A DNA stretch of 64,000 bases from Riptortus pedestris (taxonomy: Eukaryota > Arthropoda > Insecta > Hemiptera > Alydidae): contig CM032228.1 in NCBI GenBank assembly GCA_019009955.1, positions 254,784,001 to 254,848,000 of the forward strand, given 5' to 3'. Both the position numbers and the translations under genes were made by a program. How positions within the stretch are numbered: position 1 is the stretch's first letter; each line of letters starts with the position of its first letter. The notes under the pieces are model-generated. The model was not told the DNA's origin. It did not search any database and saw only the letters and a program-made list of their open reading frames with translations. Positions 26,155-37,481 of the stretch are shown here, one piece after another.

Positions 26155-26899
26155 TTTATTAGACAACGATAAAGCGCCAGGAATATCATTTTGTAAAATT
26201 GCTTGCCGCTTCAAATATAAATTAAGAAAATGAAAAATATACAAAAAAAGTGTGCCGATATAAAGCTACAAACAGCCTGCCTTTGCATTCCGACGGAATA
26301 CAAATCAATCAGTGTATGAATGAGACCCGTCCACCTCTTGCTATTTACAAAAACAGGCTTTGAGCCTTTAGTTTTATCTTTCGAAGGAACATATTGAACC
26401 TGGATTGTAAAGTTGGTAACTTCTCGACTTAGTTATTTTATGTAAATATATATCCTTTTTTTTTAATATACATTGTACAAAACAAAAAAAAATCACTTAA
26501 TAAAGACTTAACAAAGACAAAAGAAATAAATGGCATCTTGGTAGATATATATATATATATATTTTTTTGGGATAACTGCATGAACAAGTTAACTAGACTT
26601 TTCACTAATGACACAAGGATGGCGTGCCATTGTTTATATTCCATTACTTTTTTTTAATATTTTTAACGAAATATGGTAACAAACTTTCATTATAGGAATC
26701 AATATTTATATAGAAAAATCACAATAGCACTCTCCGCTTCGTCTCTCTCTCTCACTCTTGCTCTCTCTCTTTCTTTCTCTGTTTGTCGCTCTCTCTTTGA
26801 GAAAGGCGGGGAAAGGCTCGGAGAGAAGGAGCTTTGGTGAGTCGAGGGCTTGGGCCCTAGGTCCATCAGCTGCAGGCTTCATCACCCGGTCAACGTCTA
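26155..26899 (-). other. Hr4: Probable HR4 3' untranslated region
   Basis: Follows the stop codon of the last exon. About 125 to 205 bases past the stop the transcript strand has a GA-rich run (TC-rich on plus, 26737-26795). The first AATAAA on the transcript strand is at 26155-26160, about 740 bases after the stop. A longer UTR is possible. Confidence 0.4.
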
Positions 26900-26980
26900 C
26901 TACCTTTGAATTGTAGAGTTGAGCAGGAAAGGAACGTAGAACATTTTGCTCTCTAGCAGAAGGGAAGCGGCTGACTGCAC
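26900..26980 (-). CDS. Hr4: HR4 last coding exon (end of ligand-binding domain)
   Basis: Follows the acceptor TGCGTTTCAG read on the minus strand. Encodes VQSAASLLLESKMFYVPFLL then NSTIQR and TAG at 26900-26902, phase 0 with the preceding exon (...LLRLPE). The SKMFYVPFLLNS ending is characteristic of insect HR4. No canonical acidic AF-2 helix 12 follows, as in the NR6A group. The longer open frame in another phase across 26706-27035 is a shadow. Confidence 0.93.
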   Translation of the reverse strand: MQSAASLLLESKMFYVPFLLNSTIQR

Positions 26981-26999
26981 CTGAAACGCAAAAAGGAAA

Positions 27000-28245
27000 T
27001 AAAAATATATCCACAATTGAGCACATATTCTGCAAGTATTTTTATCAAATAAAATATGCAGTATGCTACAGATGTACTAAAAGTCCGTTAAATCTTATCT
27101 CGACACATATTCTCTGTTTATAAGTAAATAACCGACGAGTAGAAAGGGAGGGGGGGGTAAAGGGTTACTGAACGCAGAACACAACAAAGTACAAATAATA
27201 CATTTAATACTTGATTTACATGGAACAACAACTATAGAGCATCAACAAGATTGGATCTAGATAACATTTTACGATCCGACTCGTAATAACGGAGATATAT
27301 TGAATTTTTGAATCCCCCCTCCTCTATACCCCCACTATTCCAGCTACAGTTTCCGCCAATAATAACTATGATCAGTAGTTAAACGGTTAAAAATCGAATA
27401 AGGTATAGATCAAATAAAACTTTTTGCATAAAGAAAGAAAAATCTTAATTGTTGACATCATCACATAATGTATTTATATGTATCTCACAAAGTAAAATTT
27501 CTATGAAAACCATATTTGATATTTAACCTTGGAATGAAGTAGTTTGTGATATAACAGCTTATTTTTAATGATATGACAGTAGGAGTGGGCGTTTACTGGT
27601 GGCCGAAAACTAAAATGTGGAAATATTTTGGTTAATATTCAATATAGAGAAAGCATGTACATAACATTTATAGGCAATTAAATTTGCAATAACATTGGTT
27701 TCATAAACTTTTTCAATCAGAGGTATAAAATATTTTCGATATTCTACCTTTTAACTCCCACCTTTCCCCCAACGCTCAGTCTGATTTCAACCGCTAACAA
27801 ACTTGATCTATATTTTTACATAAAACGCTTATATATCAAATTTGGTAACAATTACAAAAAAAAATTCAACTGCAAGAGCGGAACCATATATATACATTGA
27901 GGATAGAATTTTTTTAATTCTATAAGCGTAATAAAGCACTGAGGAAATTAGCAGAAGTATTATACCAAAAATATGTTATTGGAATAGCTATTATGGGTAA
28001 ATTTATAATATATTATTTTTTAAAAATTCTATTTTACTTTTCATAATTTAATTTTTTGTTCAATAATCTTCTACTTTATATATTGGAGTTAATATTAATT
28101 ATTTATATTTATATATTTTAAAAAAAATTGTATATATTGTTTAAAATTTGTTATTAATCTACAAATGCATGTAATGTTCTATATTGTAAAGGAATATGTA
28201 GGAAACAAACTACCTCTCTGAACGGTTACTTCATCCAGGAAATAA

Positions 28246-28280
<35 letters not shown>

Positions 28281-28620
28281 CATGAGTGCAATCTCAATAA
28301 AGCAAAAAGGGATCAATATGAGGAAGAAGTTAGGGAATACCACAGTGCCATTACCCCTAGCAAACAAATGACCATTTTCAAGGGTTACTGGAGAAGGGAA
28401 GAAAGAAAAACATTTCTCCGAGCATTATTACCTTAAACCACAATAAACATATTTGAAGAGAGTTATGAAAAAAAAAAATAATAATAAAAATAAACGAGTT
28501 GATTCTTTAAAGCCCTGAGGAAATGAGATCAACAGTGTCGTGGGACAGACTTCCTGTTTCCCCCTCTACTTTAGCTACAAAGTAATCATTAATTGGAGCA
28601 AATGAAATATCATAAATACT
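27000..28620. other. HR4 last intron: no other gene
   Basis: 27200-27900 shows diverged family H interior blocks in minus orientation (GAATCCCCCCTCCTCTATAC, TTACATAAAACGC). A (TA)n run sits at 28251-28276. The remainder is AT-rich without recognisable features. Confidence 0.5.
28251..28276. repeat. (TA)n microsatellite
   Basis: Short TA run within the last HR4 intron. Confidence 0.9.
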
Positions 28621-28623
28621 TAC

Positions 28624-28751
28624 CTCTGGAAGCCTGAGTAAGAGATCATGGAATCTGTTAGGCTGATTTGGGAAGCTATGCTCTACATATGTCCGAAGGC
28701 AAGTCATGTACCTTTCCTGCATTGCTTCCAACTCGCTTGCATCACCTCGCG
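28624..28751 (-). CDS. Hr4: HR4 ligand-binding domain exon
   Basis: Read from acceptor TGTTTCAG to donor GAG|GTAAGT. Its first two bases complete a Ser codon carried over from the exon above. Encodes RGDASELEAMQERYMTCLRT followed by YVEHSFPNQPNRFHDLLLRL and PE, the helix 9 to 10/11 region. Length is 128 bp and it ends in phase 0. Confidence 0.92.
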
Positions 28752-28969
28752 CTGAAACATTTAACATCATAAATTAAAATGTTGCATCAGATTCTAATTA
28801 CAGAAGTTCTTAGCATATTAATATTATTTGTTAGTAGAGCTGTCACATATTTACAACCTTACATACCTTTATCCAGCACCTTGCAATGTAATAAAAAACT
28901 TACAGTTCTACAGATATTAAGCACGGAAAACAGACTTTTAAAAATTCCTTAACTAATGGTATTAACTAT

Positions 28970-29528
28970 TGTTGAGAAAACTATGGACTTGTAAAATTAA
29001 ACAGAGTTAATCACATATTTTAGGAAGTACGAAGCAGATGAAAAGAGCCGGCCGACGTTCTCGGCAATACCCGTCAGGGATCTAGACGTGTCTAGACAGT
29101 TCTACTTTGATGTCGCTGCTCGTCTCGAGAGTTAGTTTATTCTCAGCTCTCTTCACGTGAATAACAGTGCGTTCAGTGCAGCTTTAGTGAACAGTGCGTC
29201 TTAGTTGCAGTGCGGTAAAGTGTTTTATGTGAAGAACAGTGTTAAGCCGTGTTTATCTAAAGGGCAGTGTAGTGCCATTATCTTTGCAAAGATCAGTGCA
29301 GTGCCGTGTTTTTGTGAACTTCAGTGATCGTGAGTGAGTTATTGGACTGTGAAATAAGAAGCTATCAATGCATACTGTGAGTAATAGTTAAGAATAATTA
29401 ACCAAGTGTATAGTGCATTGTTAAATAATTGTGCAGTGATAAAAACTCTGAAGCTTGTGTGTATTTAACTTTGCAATCCAAAAGAACTCTATTGAGCAAC
29501 GTTTATTATTCTTGTAATAAACGTAACA
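28970..29528. mobile_element. Solo LTR candidate (559 bp) with 4-bp target duplication
   Basis: Starts TGTTGAG and ends GTAACA, flanked by CTAT at 28966-28969 and CTAT at 29529-29532. An AATAAA lies at 29515-29520, close to the 3' end. The body has repeated CAGTGC/CAGTGT words and a base composition unlike the surrounding intron. TG...CA ends with a 4-bp duplication fit a Ty3/Gypsy-type LTR left by recombination. No internal coding region is present. The orientation suggested by AATAAA is plus, antisense to HR4. Confidence 0.65.
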
Positions 29529-29563
29529 CTATAATAAGCACAAGTTATACGTCGATTACTTAC

Positions 29564-29756
29564 AAGGATTTAACATAATGATGACTTTGAGGCATACGTA
29601 TTCTTGCATAGTGAGCTTGATCCGGCGGAACATGAGGGTTACATAGGTGATCTTCTCGACCATCAGCCCAACATCTTGGCGCAGCTGGTCCATCGTGATG
29701 GGGCGGCCCATCATCGACGTTAAGCACGTCTGCAGGGTACAGAGGTTGTTCGACAC
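29564..29756 (-). CDS. Hr4: HR4 ligand-binding domain exon
   Basis: Acceptor TATATTGCAG and donor CCTT|GTAAGT. Encodes VSNNLCTLQTCLTSMMGRPI, then TMDQLRQDVGLMVEKITYVT, then LMFRRIKLTMQEYVCLKVII and MLNP plus one base of the next codon. This is the central helix region of the ligand-binding domain (MQEYVCLKVI is a typical receptor helix motif). Length is 193 bp, ending phase 1. The donor is only 35 bp from the solo LTR. A second long frame over the same span is a shadow. Confidence 0.93.
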
Positions 29757-29859
29757 CTGCAATATACATCAAATAACAATTATTAATTAACAAAGAAAGA
29801 AAGTTTTATTAGGTATTATCAAACAAACACACACACATATATATCATCATGACCTGAAG

Positions 29860-30365
29860 CAGGTATGGGCAACCTTTGACATGTTGCGGGCCAAAATTTA
29901 GTGTGCAAATACGTTCGTAGGCCGCTTTTAAAAGTAGTGTATTTTAAAGTAGTGTTCATATTTTTTTAACGATAGATATGAGATATGAAATTAATTATAC
30001 CACAATGTAATTATAATACAATTCATTAAAATAACAAAACCAAATGAAAAAAATAGGAACAGCATTATAATTAAATCATAAAATTTGGATTTATTACAAA
30101 CAACGAAAGTGAAATAGTGACACCGAAATAAATGAGCTTGAATTTGGGATACTACTCCATCGATGTTTGGATTAATTCCACTGATACAAAGACGAAAAGA
30201 ATTTTCCAAATTATCATAAGTCAGCCTTGTACGATGTTTTGATTTATTAACTTTCATCAATGAAAAGAAAGAATTGTTCGCATTTATAAGTACTGCCAAA
30301 CACAAAAATCTCTTTTCATCTTTCTCATTTGGAGTAAGAAGTGTAATATTTTTAATAGGGTTTTC
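29860..30365 (-). pseudogene. hAT transposase C-terminal relic
   Basis: Minus-strand reading gives ANNSFFSLMKVNKSKHRTRL then TYDNLENSFRLCISGINPNI and DGVVSQIQ. This resembles the C-terminal dimerisation segment of hAT transposases (pattern F..MK..KS.HR.RLT..NLE). The left edge, CAGGTATGGGCAACCTTTGA at 29860, looks like a hAT terminus. Most of the element is missing. A terminal fragment of the same family is at 48692-48840. Confidence 0.75.
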
Positions 30366-30489
30366 AAAATGTCTCGCTGGCCGGTGGTTGCCTACATATG
30401 ACCTAAAGGGTACACCTCTGTTTAGCTCCCGTGAAATTGGTGTAGGGACTGGTGTAAGCTTCTACTTTGTGAGATATAAGAGAATAGAG

Positions 30490-30813
30490 TGATTGAGATA
30501 AAAATTATTCTGATTCATTATAAATTACAGTACTAGATATAATATATAGTTTGCAATAAAGTTAATGTTATATTCAGAAATATTTCAGTAACTGTGCTTT
30601 TCTTTCCGGTGAAGAATATGTCTATCTATCTGTTCAGTTCTGAGTGGTTGGCAGACCTGTTTGTTTTCAATTCAGACACTTTCCATTAGGAGCTTATTAA
30701 AATTAACTGAAAGATTTCTCATTACCATTTGTATTTATTCACGGTGGTGTTGTGTTACCAGTATGCAAATTTCTCTATTGTCAAACTTCAGGCTTAGTTT
30801 ACGCAGCCCCTAC
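30490..30813 (+). mobile_element. Family H fragment, third interior type
   Basis: Shares TCTGATTCATTATAAATTAC and CTATCTATCTGTTCAGTTCT with other copies. Ends GGCTTAGTTTACGCAGCCCC, after which the second hairpin arm is lost into a poly-T/TA tract (30818-30845). Confidence 0.7.
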
Positions 30814-30867
30814 TGTTTTTTTTTTTTTTTATATATATATATATTACTTAAATTAATTATAATTTAC

Positions 30868-31002
30868 CTCCTGTGTGAAATGAGCTTCAGTGCCATCTGA
30901 GCCGGTGCTGGCCAGCCTGTGTGCCCCGTGGATTGCTTGGTAAGCAGACGTCGTGAGTACAAGCAGCTCGTGCCACGTGTGCGTCAATAGCTTCGTGTGA
31001 AC
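30868..31002 (-). CDS. Hr4: HR4 ligand-binding domain exon
   Basis: Acceptor TTTTAG and donor GAG|GTAAAT. Encodes VHTKLLTHTWHELLVLTTSA, then YQAIHGAHRLASTGSDGTEA and HFTQE; 45 codons, phase 0 at both ends. The W-HELL-L signature follows directly on ...FYLELPVE of the exon above, as expected for helix 5 of the NR6A-type domain. Confidence 0.93.
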
Positions 31003-31179
31003 CTAAAACACAGAAAATATCTCATTACACATCAATGGAAACAGCCAATAACTCTCAGCTCAAAAAGTATGATTATAAAGGACTAATACTCGACATCTTA
31101 TTAAGAGTCCATCATGCAGAGTCTGCATTCATTAAAAGTCGTATTATTTATATAGATTAAGATGTTAACAAGCATCCAA

Positions 31180-31460
31180 GTTATTATATTGTGACAAATT
31201 GGGACGAGTTATCACCCTTTTCTAGCCAGGGTGTAAATAATAATTTCCTATTCCCATGACTCTAGGTTTACCATGTTTATTCAGTAAGACCAACGATTTA
31301 AGTCACAAGGCTAATTTGGGCTTCAGTGTGGTGGTGAAATAACAAGTTGTTATTTATTAACTTCCTCTTTTTGCTACTACGGCTGATTGGGACGCGTTAT
31401 CTACAGTTTATTATCCTCTTCTAGCCAGAGTGGAACTAAAGATACATTTTACTACTAAAA
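31180..31460 (-). mobile_element. Two degenerate SINE copies in minus orientation
   Basis: TTGGGACGAGTTATCACCCT plus TTCTAGCCAGGG at 31200, and again GATTGGGACGCGTTATCTAC plus TTCTAGCCAGAG near 31385. Both match the inverted SINE at 44183-44412. The first also retains a decayed head (ACGATTTAAGTCACAAGGCT). Confidence 0.6.
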
Positions 31461-31689
31461 TTGAGTAGCGCCGAGTTAAAACACAGTTATTACTTTTTTT
31501 TTTAATAAGTGAGTTATTGCGAAGCTGGAAGCTGTAATTATAGTATTTAGCCGGGTCATAACATCTAAGTGGCTTTCAAGCTTAAAGTGTTACCATTAAG
31601 CTTTAAGACATTTTTTTTGTCGCATATATTGGGAATTATGTCCAAAATGTCCATACTCCTAGCATACATATTTCTTTGAGTCATTGAAA

Positions 31690-31790
31690 AGTGAGACAAA
31701 GTTTTTCTGTTCGTAACTGTTTGGCTCTCGTCAAATGGGTGTTACCAGTATGCAGACTTCTCTATTGTAAAACTACACGTGGGAAATCTG
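31690..31790 (+). mobile_element. Family H 3'-end fragment cut by a CT microsatellite
   Basis: CAGACTTCTCTATTGTAAAA then ACACGTGGGAAATCTGCT, after which a CT/CA microsatellite replaces the hairpin. Confidence 0.65.
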
Positions 31791-31809
31791 CTCTCTCGCT
31801 CTCTCTCTT

Positions 31810-31894
<85 letters not shown>
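31791..31894. repeat. (CT)n(CA)n compound microsatellite
   Basis: CT tract passing into two CA tracts. It starts exactly where a family H terminus breaks off and lies about 50 bp from an HR4 splice donor. Confidence 0.95.
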
Positions 31895-31895
<1 letters not shown>

Positions 31896-31946
31896 TCTCT
31901 CCCTTTTATTCATCTATAAAAAAAAAAAAGAAATAGTTATTCTCAC

Positions 31947-32075
31947 TTCGACGGGAAGCTCCAGGTAGAATGGTAACCTCTTCGTCCACTGGACAAGTTT
32001 GTAGACAATAGAGTCGCCGATTTGCATCAGCTTATCAGAGAGATCAGACTTGTGATCCAAAAGATCTTCAAGGTT
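31947..32075 (-). CDS. Hr4: HR4 ligand-binding domain exon
   Basis: Acceptor TTTCAG and donor GAA|GTGAGA. Encodes NLEDLLDHKSDLSDKLMQIG, then DSIVYKLVQWTKRLPFYLEL and PVE; 43 codons, phase 0. The VQW-K-LPF-ELP stretch is the nuclear receptor ligand-binding signature region (helices 3-4). Confidence 0.94.
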
Positions 32076-32309
32076 CTGAAACAAAATCACCAATGAATTA
32101 TAGCAAACAACTACAATGGATATAATACAACAAAATCTATTACCAAATATTCAAATTTATTTATTAACCTATTTTGTCATGATAACACAATAGCACATTA
32201 GAAAAAGTAACCAGAGAGTGGAATAAATGGGCTATAAAATAGGAAAATAAGGGCTGTGATGGAATTTCTTAGCATTTAGAATGAAAGATTTGTTAGAAGA
32301 TAGAAAAAA

Positions 32310-32980
32310 AAATTAAAAAATAAGCATGACAAGCAGCGAAAGTTGGTCTTTCCTCTGGAAAAACTAAAATAATAAGAATTGAAACAATAGGCCACTTTAA
32401 ATATCTAGGCAAATGGATAAGTTAGAATTTGGGGAAGAAAAAAATTCCAACGGGACTAGGATATAAATAGTGGATATAGCTTATCAGTTAACAAAAAATA
32501 CCTAAAAAAATCACTATCATGGAATTCACAATTTAGACATTATAGAACAGTTATAAAACCAAAAGCAATGTTTACAGAGGAAACTTTATCATTAATAAAC
32601 AACGGACTACAAGATACATTAAAAAAGAAAGAAAGGAAATGTTGATAGAAAATTTAAAAATAGTGAACTATACTCGACCCTGAAACAAACTCTTTGACAG
32701 GAGATTGATCCACTTTCAGCTACTATTAAAAAAAAGAAGAATTAGCTTCTATAGCTTACATTTACATTAGAATTATTCAACTTTTTTAAAAACAGGAAAA
32801 CAAAGTTTAATTGGTTCAAACAACTAGATTGGGATGAGTTAGATATTAGAGAAAATATAATGAAAAATACTGAACATTTAAGAAAGTTGTTAAAAGGAGA
32901 GAGGCTCAGATTTGAAGAACAACCTAAAACTAGAAGAAATAAAATGTGTTTATTTACATCAAATGATATCACAACATAAT
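32310..32980 (+). pseudogene. LINE relic, C-terminal end of a reverse-transcriptase ORF
   Basis: Interrupted reading gives IETIGHFKYLGKWIS, then KSLSWNSQFRHYRTVIKPKA with MFTEETLSLIN, then FNWFKQLDWDELDIRENIMK with LLKGERLRFEE. The order 'FKYLG', 'RHY-TVIKP', 'ETL' and a terminal W-acidic block is typical of the region after RT in a common arthropod non-LTR group. Stops and frameshifts show it is dead. It lies inside an HR4 intron, antisense to HR4. Confidence 0.7.
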
Positions 32981-32999
32981 AGTATGTGTCAAACAGTTT

Positions 33000-33715
33000 T
33001 TTTCTATAAACAATTTTCTAATATTATGTCAATTAAATACTTCAAAAATTTTTGAATTACATTTATACTTATATAATACTTTCGTTAAAAAATTAGGTCA
33101 AATTCTAAGAATACATAGTATAAAGTTCATCTATTTTAATAATTATATAAAAGAAATTAGTGTAATTACCAATCTTAATACAACTCTGAACATACATTTA
33201 TTTGTTGACATGCAAATGTATTAAAGGGTGACAAGCTTTATAAATGATGAGAAACTTGTGCCACCTTAAAAATACAATGTACCGCATCACAAATTATTTT
33301 AGACCGATATTTATGGTAAATATTTAGTAGTTTTATTTAATAATTTTGCATTTTTGAAAGTATTCATTTAGTGTATAAAAGTATTTATCAAACATGAAGT
33401 TCTACTATTTGTTTTTCAAAAAAAGAGTATTTTGATACTTTTGGGCAGAGCGTTAAAGTGTTTTACTCCTGAAAATGATGCGCTTTTCTCAAAATATTCA
33501 TGTTTGTAGTTGGGGGGTTTGAAGTATATTCTTGTACCTCTCTAGAAGAGCAACGGTAGAATGGAGAAAGACAACATGAGAGACAATGTAGGAATATTGG
33601 AGGAAGTGGAAGGAAGCATCTACACATCCACTGGAAAATAATTCATTCAGTCTACCCCAAAGTGACTGATTCACAAAATATACAAACAAACAAAGCCATT
33701 AATCGTTGGCCAAGC
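33000..33715. other. HR4 intron sequence, no feature recognised
   Basis: AT-rich; no repeat family or exon recognised. The short minus-strand frame 33498-33689 has no support. Confidence 0.5.
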
Positions 33716-34500
33716 ATTAATTAATTAATTTATATATTTTAGAGCTTCGCAACTAGGGCAATATTGCTCTAAACAAAAAAAATAAAATCATAAACATAAG
33801 ATAAAAATATAAAACAAATAATGGACCAGGAATGGAACAAAAAATAGAAAACAACAAAGAACAATAAATACAAGAAAAAAAGAAAGAATAGGTAACAACA
33901 AAGTACAACAAAATACAAAAATAAAAATCAAGGCTAAATAGAAAACAATAAAGATACTTAACAAAAATCTACAAACAGCCAAACTAAACAAAATATGGAA
34001 AAAAAAGTAAAACGAAACAATAACAACAATTATTTACAAATAAATAGTATAACAGGTTAAACAAATTAAAAATAGTATTAATTAAAAGCATTAGGGAACT
34101 AATTAAAAATATTAAAAGTGTACAAATGCAGATGTACTACAAACAATATAAAATATAACAAATAAGAATTTTAAAAATTTGTATGAATAAACTAGAAACA
34201 ATTTTTGCATCCAAAAATGTTTCAAAAATAAAAATGTAAAAATTAAATTAAAAATATATCACTTGTTCAGATATTTGCATAGAAGTGAATATCTTTAAGT
34301 GTTCTTAGAATAGTATCTATGTATGGAGTCCCCTTGTGCAAATCGTGTGGTATCTGTAAGTAATTGCATTGTCTGCAGTCAGACACTAGATGTTTAGCTG
34401 TTAGTGGTACATTACAATATCTACAAAGCAGTTTGTATCGTTTCTTCATCAAGTATGAGCATGTTAGTAGATTATGTACATGGATTATTGATAGTGGGTT
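33716..34500 (-). pseudogene. LINE 3' end, minus orientation
   Basis: Same family as the LINE at 1-3325. It has the inverted 3' tail (GAGCTTCGCAACTAGGGCAA) and a minus-strand reading with LLCRYCNVPLTAKHLVSDCR, the Cys/His tail. It forms one arm of an inverted duplication with 40165-40912. Confidence 0.75.
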
Positions 34501-34599
34501 CTACATGTAGGGGTTTTCAACATGGCCAGATTAACGGATTGCATGCCGGTCACATGACATTCTCTAAATAAAGAATACATCTATATATGTATTAAAATT

Positions 34600-34800
34600 G
34601 CTATTTAATAATTTACAATATCTGTCACATAGGTGCTGCATTAACTAAGCAGATTTCTCGGATGTGCCATGTATTTGCATGAATCTCAAAAAGTAAAAGT
34701 TCAATGGGAACAATATTCGGTACATAAGCTTCAAATAAAGTGATTCATGTTATACCAGCTTTTTGTTAATACGACTTGAGTAGGAGTGGGAGTTTTGCTT
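34600..34800 (-). mobile_element. Family H 3' part joined to the LINE end
   Basis: GCATTAACTAAGCAGATTTC followed by GTATTTGCATGAATCTC and ATAAAGTGATTCATG blocks, the second interior type. The hairpin is mutated. The junction with the LINE is shared with the copy at 39895-40065. Confidence 0.65.
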
Positions 34801-34957
34801 GCTTGTCTACAATACTATTTTGTTTAAATCATAGAATCCATATCATAGTTATGTTTATATGTTTAAGTCTGTAAATGTGAGAGAGAATATGTGTAATTAC
34901 AGGATGCAAACTGTATATATTTTTTATCCAACCATTAATTACTGAGCCAGGACTTAC

Positions 34958-35092
34958 CCGAAGAGTTGCTATATCTTGGAACTCATCGCAGTCAATGAGG
35001 GTTTGTATTACAGATAATGTTGTATCTACAGATAGCGCCCGGTCCCGGGAACTGCTAACTGCACTGTCTAGCCTCTGCCGTAAATGGACAAC
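34958..35092 (-). CDS. Hr4: HR4 ligand-binding domain exon (domain start)
   Basis: Acceptor TTTCAG and donor CGG|GTAAGT. Encodes VVHLRQRLDSAVSSSRDRAL, then SVDTTLSVIQTLIDCDEFQD and IATLR; 45 codons, phase 0. This is the HR4 helix 1 to 3 region leading into NLEDLLDHKSDLSDK of the exon below. Confidence 0.94.
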
Positions 35093-35187
35093 CTGAAACA
35101 ACATATATATAAAGTACAAAGGAAGATAAAATTCCTAACTAGGAAATATGTTCATTCAATACAATCGATTCTTAACAATTAAGAAAA

Positions 35188-36283
35188 TTGCTTCCCTTAA
35201 AAGGAATCAGCTATTGAGATTGTACTCATGACGTGTTTTATGAAAAATGTCTTCAAATATCCACCGATCCTGCACAGAAGATGATGAAAATAAGACCCGC
35301 TCAAAAACACATGTCTGTTAATGCTATCGCAGTAGCAATTCCTGTTTGAGCATTACCAAATTAGACATTTAAATGTTTAATATAAAACTAAAGACCAACT
35401 TTTGTCTGTTACCGCTCTAGTGGTAGTAACTTTTGTTTGACCGTTACCAAACTCGATATATATAAGCATTTCAGGAAAAAACTGAATGTTAAGTTCATTA
35501 ATGGCTGATCTCAAACCAGTGGGAGGGGGTTTAGAGGGAATCATTTGAAAATTTGAAATATCTCTGTTATTATATGTTCAATCAAAAAATTGTATTATTA
35601 AATTTCCAAAACAGCATTTTAATTTAAATTATAAATTAAATGTACTATAAATATTGTTATATACATTTATTCTCTAACTCAAATATTAACTAGGATATTT
35701 GGATTTTTTAGTATTCTGCCTTCAGTAAATTCCGTTTCTTACTCATAGCACATAAAAAATGCTCTGTATTATAATAAAGCACTCATTCAAAGCTTAAATA
35801 CCAAATATTGTTTTCAAGAATCTTTTATTATGTGAGATACCATATCATCAATTAAAATTATTCGCTCTTGTCTAGAAAATGTCTATCTGGTTTATACGAT
35901 ACTCATTATATATCATTTTCATTCCACAGTAATGGTAATTGCTCAAATCAGACCAGGAATAGGGGGGGGGGTAGATTAGAGGGGTAGGGGAATTCGATAA
36001 TTCAAAATATCTCTGTTATTATGAGTTGGATTGAAAAAGTTATAGAACAAATATTGCTTACTTTTTGATGTTCTACAATTATTTTTCTATGGATTTTTTC
36101 GTTACGCAAATACTCAGTGGGTTATTTGTGCTTTCTCGATTTCAGCCCCCAGTAAAGTCCCACTTCTACTCATCGATTTTATCTTAGATATTGAAATTTT
36201 ATGTTGAGAAGAGATCAGTAGTGTGTTGAACCAATTTGTGGGAAATCTGCTTAGTTTACACAGCCCCTGTGTGGTGGATTTTT
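35188..36283 (+). mobile_element. Family H element, about 1.1 kb composite copy
   Basis: Starts with TTCCCTTAAAAGGAATCAGC and ends TGGGAAATCTGCTTAGTTT then ACACAG-CCC-CTGTGT and GGTGGATTTTT. The hairpin carries paired changes relative to the usual ACGCAG/CTGCGT. The interior has two copies of the GTCTGTTA...GCTCTAG block, suggesting internal duplication or fusion of two copies. Confidence 0.7.
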
Positions 36284-36483
36284 ATTCTATTGTACAAAGT
36301 AAAAGAAGTAATTATGAACAATTTTTAATTTTTTGATTTCAACAGAATTAGCCACTTTGAGCTTCACTGAAGCCATTTTGACTTTCAGTGTAACGTCTGT
36401 GTTTATGAATTTCATGAGTACCATCTCAATAACAGTTATATTATAAATTCATCTTAGTGTTATTTAACTAGTTACAAACTTAC

Positions 36484-36642
36484 TTCGCTTGGGTTTGTGA
36501 GGGCAGTCTTAAGAATAGTTCCATTTACAAGGTGAGGAGGCATGTTGTACGTATGTTCAGGGCTGATCACAGGCTTCACTTTATCAACCTGTCCTTTCAC
36601 TTGCCCGTTCCTACCAGACTTTTTGTGCTTCTTATACTTCAC
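36484..36642 (-). CDS. Hr4: HR4 hinge exon with basic extension
   Basis: Acceptor TTTGCAG and donor GAA|GTAAGT. Encodes VKYKKHKKSGRNGQVKGQVD, then KVKPVISPEHTYNMPPHLVN and GTILKTALTNPSE; 53 codons, phase 0. The Lys-rich start continues NLYK of the previous exon and forms the C-terminal extension of the DNA-binding domain; it probably also serves as nuclear localisation signal (inference). Confidence 0.94.
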
Positions 36643-36708
36643 CTGCAAACAAATTAAAACATTGTTAAATAAATAAAAATGTTTAATGTCATTTATTAGT
36701 GTCCGCTT

Positions 36709-37357
36709 TTGAAAATTCGAAATATCTCCGTTACTATATGTCGGATTGAAAAAGTGTATAGAATAAATCATATTGCAAATTAAATTTACTACAATTATTG
36801 TTATATACATTTATTCTCTATCTTGAATATTAACAAAATTGCATTTTTCAGTTTTCAGCATTTTTCAGGTAGTTTATATACCCCCACTTCTACTGATGTT
36901 ACATAAACAATACTCTGTTATATAATAAACCACATAATTTGAAATTTAAATACCAAATATTGTTGATGAGATAGATGCAAATATGCTCTTGTGTTCCCCC
37001 TTCCCTCTCTCAATCTTAAATTCTTGGACTACTAAAACTTGTTTAATTGTGATAAAAATTATTCTGATTCATTATAAATTACAGTACTAGATATAGTACA
37101 TAGTTTTCAATAAAATTAATATGTTATATTCTGATATGTTTCAGTTATTGTTTTTCTTTCCGGTGAGCCATTGGCAGACCTGTTTGTTTACATTTGAGAC
37201 GCTTCTCGCCGGGAGGGGAAAGATTTCTTATTACCGTTTGTATTTATTCACTTAACAATCATGGTGGTGTTGTGTTAGCAGTAAGTAGGTTTATATATTA
37301 TTAATCTTCACGAGGGAAATCTGCTTAGTTTACGCAGCCCCTGCGTGACGGACTTTT
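36709..37357 (+). mobile_element. Family H element, 5' truncated
   Basis: Begins TGAAAATTCGAAATATCTCC and ends GGGAAATCTGCTTAGTTTAC, ACGCAG-CCC-CTGCGT hairpin, GACGGACTTTT. Interior of the third type. It fills most of the intron between two HR4 exons. Confidence 0.7.
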
Positions 37358-37419
37358 AGTGTATATATATAAATCACACTATATTAATTTAAACAAATTT
37401 TAATATTTGTGGCACTCAC

Positions 37420-37481
37420 TTTGTATAAGTTGTATACGGCTCCTGAATTCCGGCCACCTGGCATTCTGTCTTCTCGAACAG
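37420..37481 (-). CDS. Hr4: HR4 small exon after the DNA-binding domain
   Basis: Only 62 bp. Acceptor GTTCACAG and donor AAA|GTGAGT. Two bases complete Ala, then VREDRMPGGRNSGAVYNLYK. RMPGGRN-GAVYNLYK is the conserved T/A-box extension of HR4/GCNF receptors. It is joined by phase 1 to the exon at 39622-39770. Confidence 0.94.

Noticed and set aside
26706..27035. 109-residue frame over the last HR4 exon
   Set aside because: Wrong phase; the correct phase gives SKMFYVPFLLNS and a stop, as in HR4.
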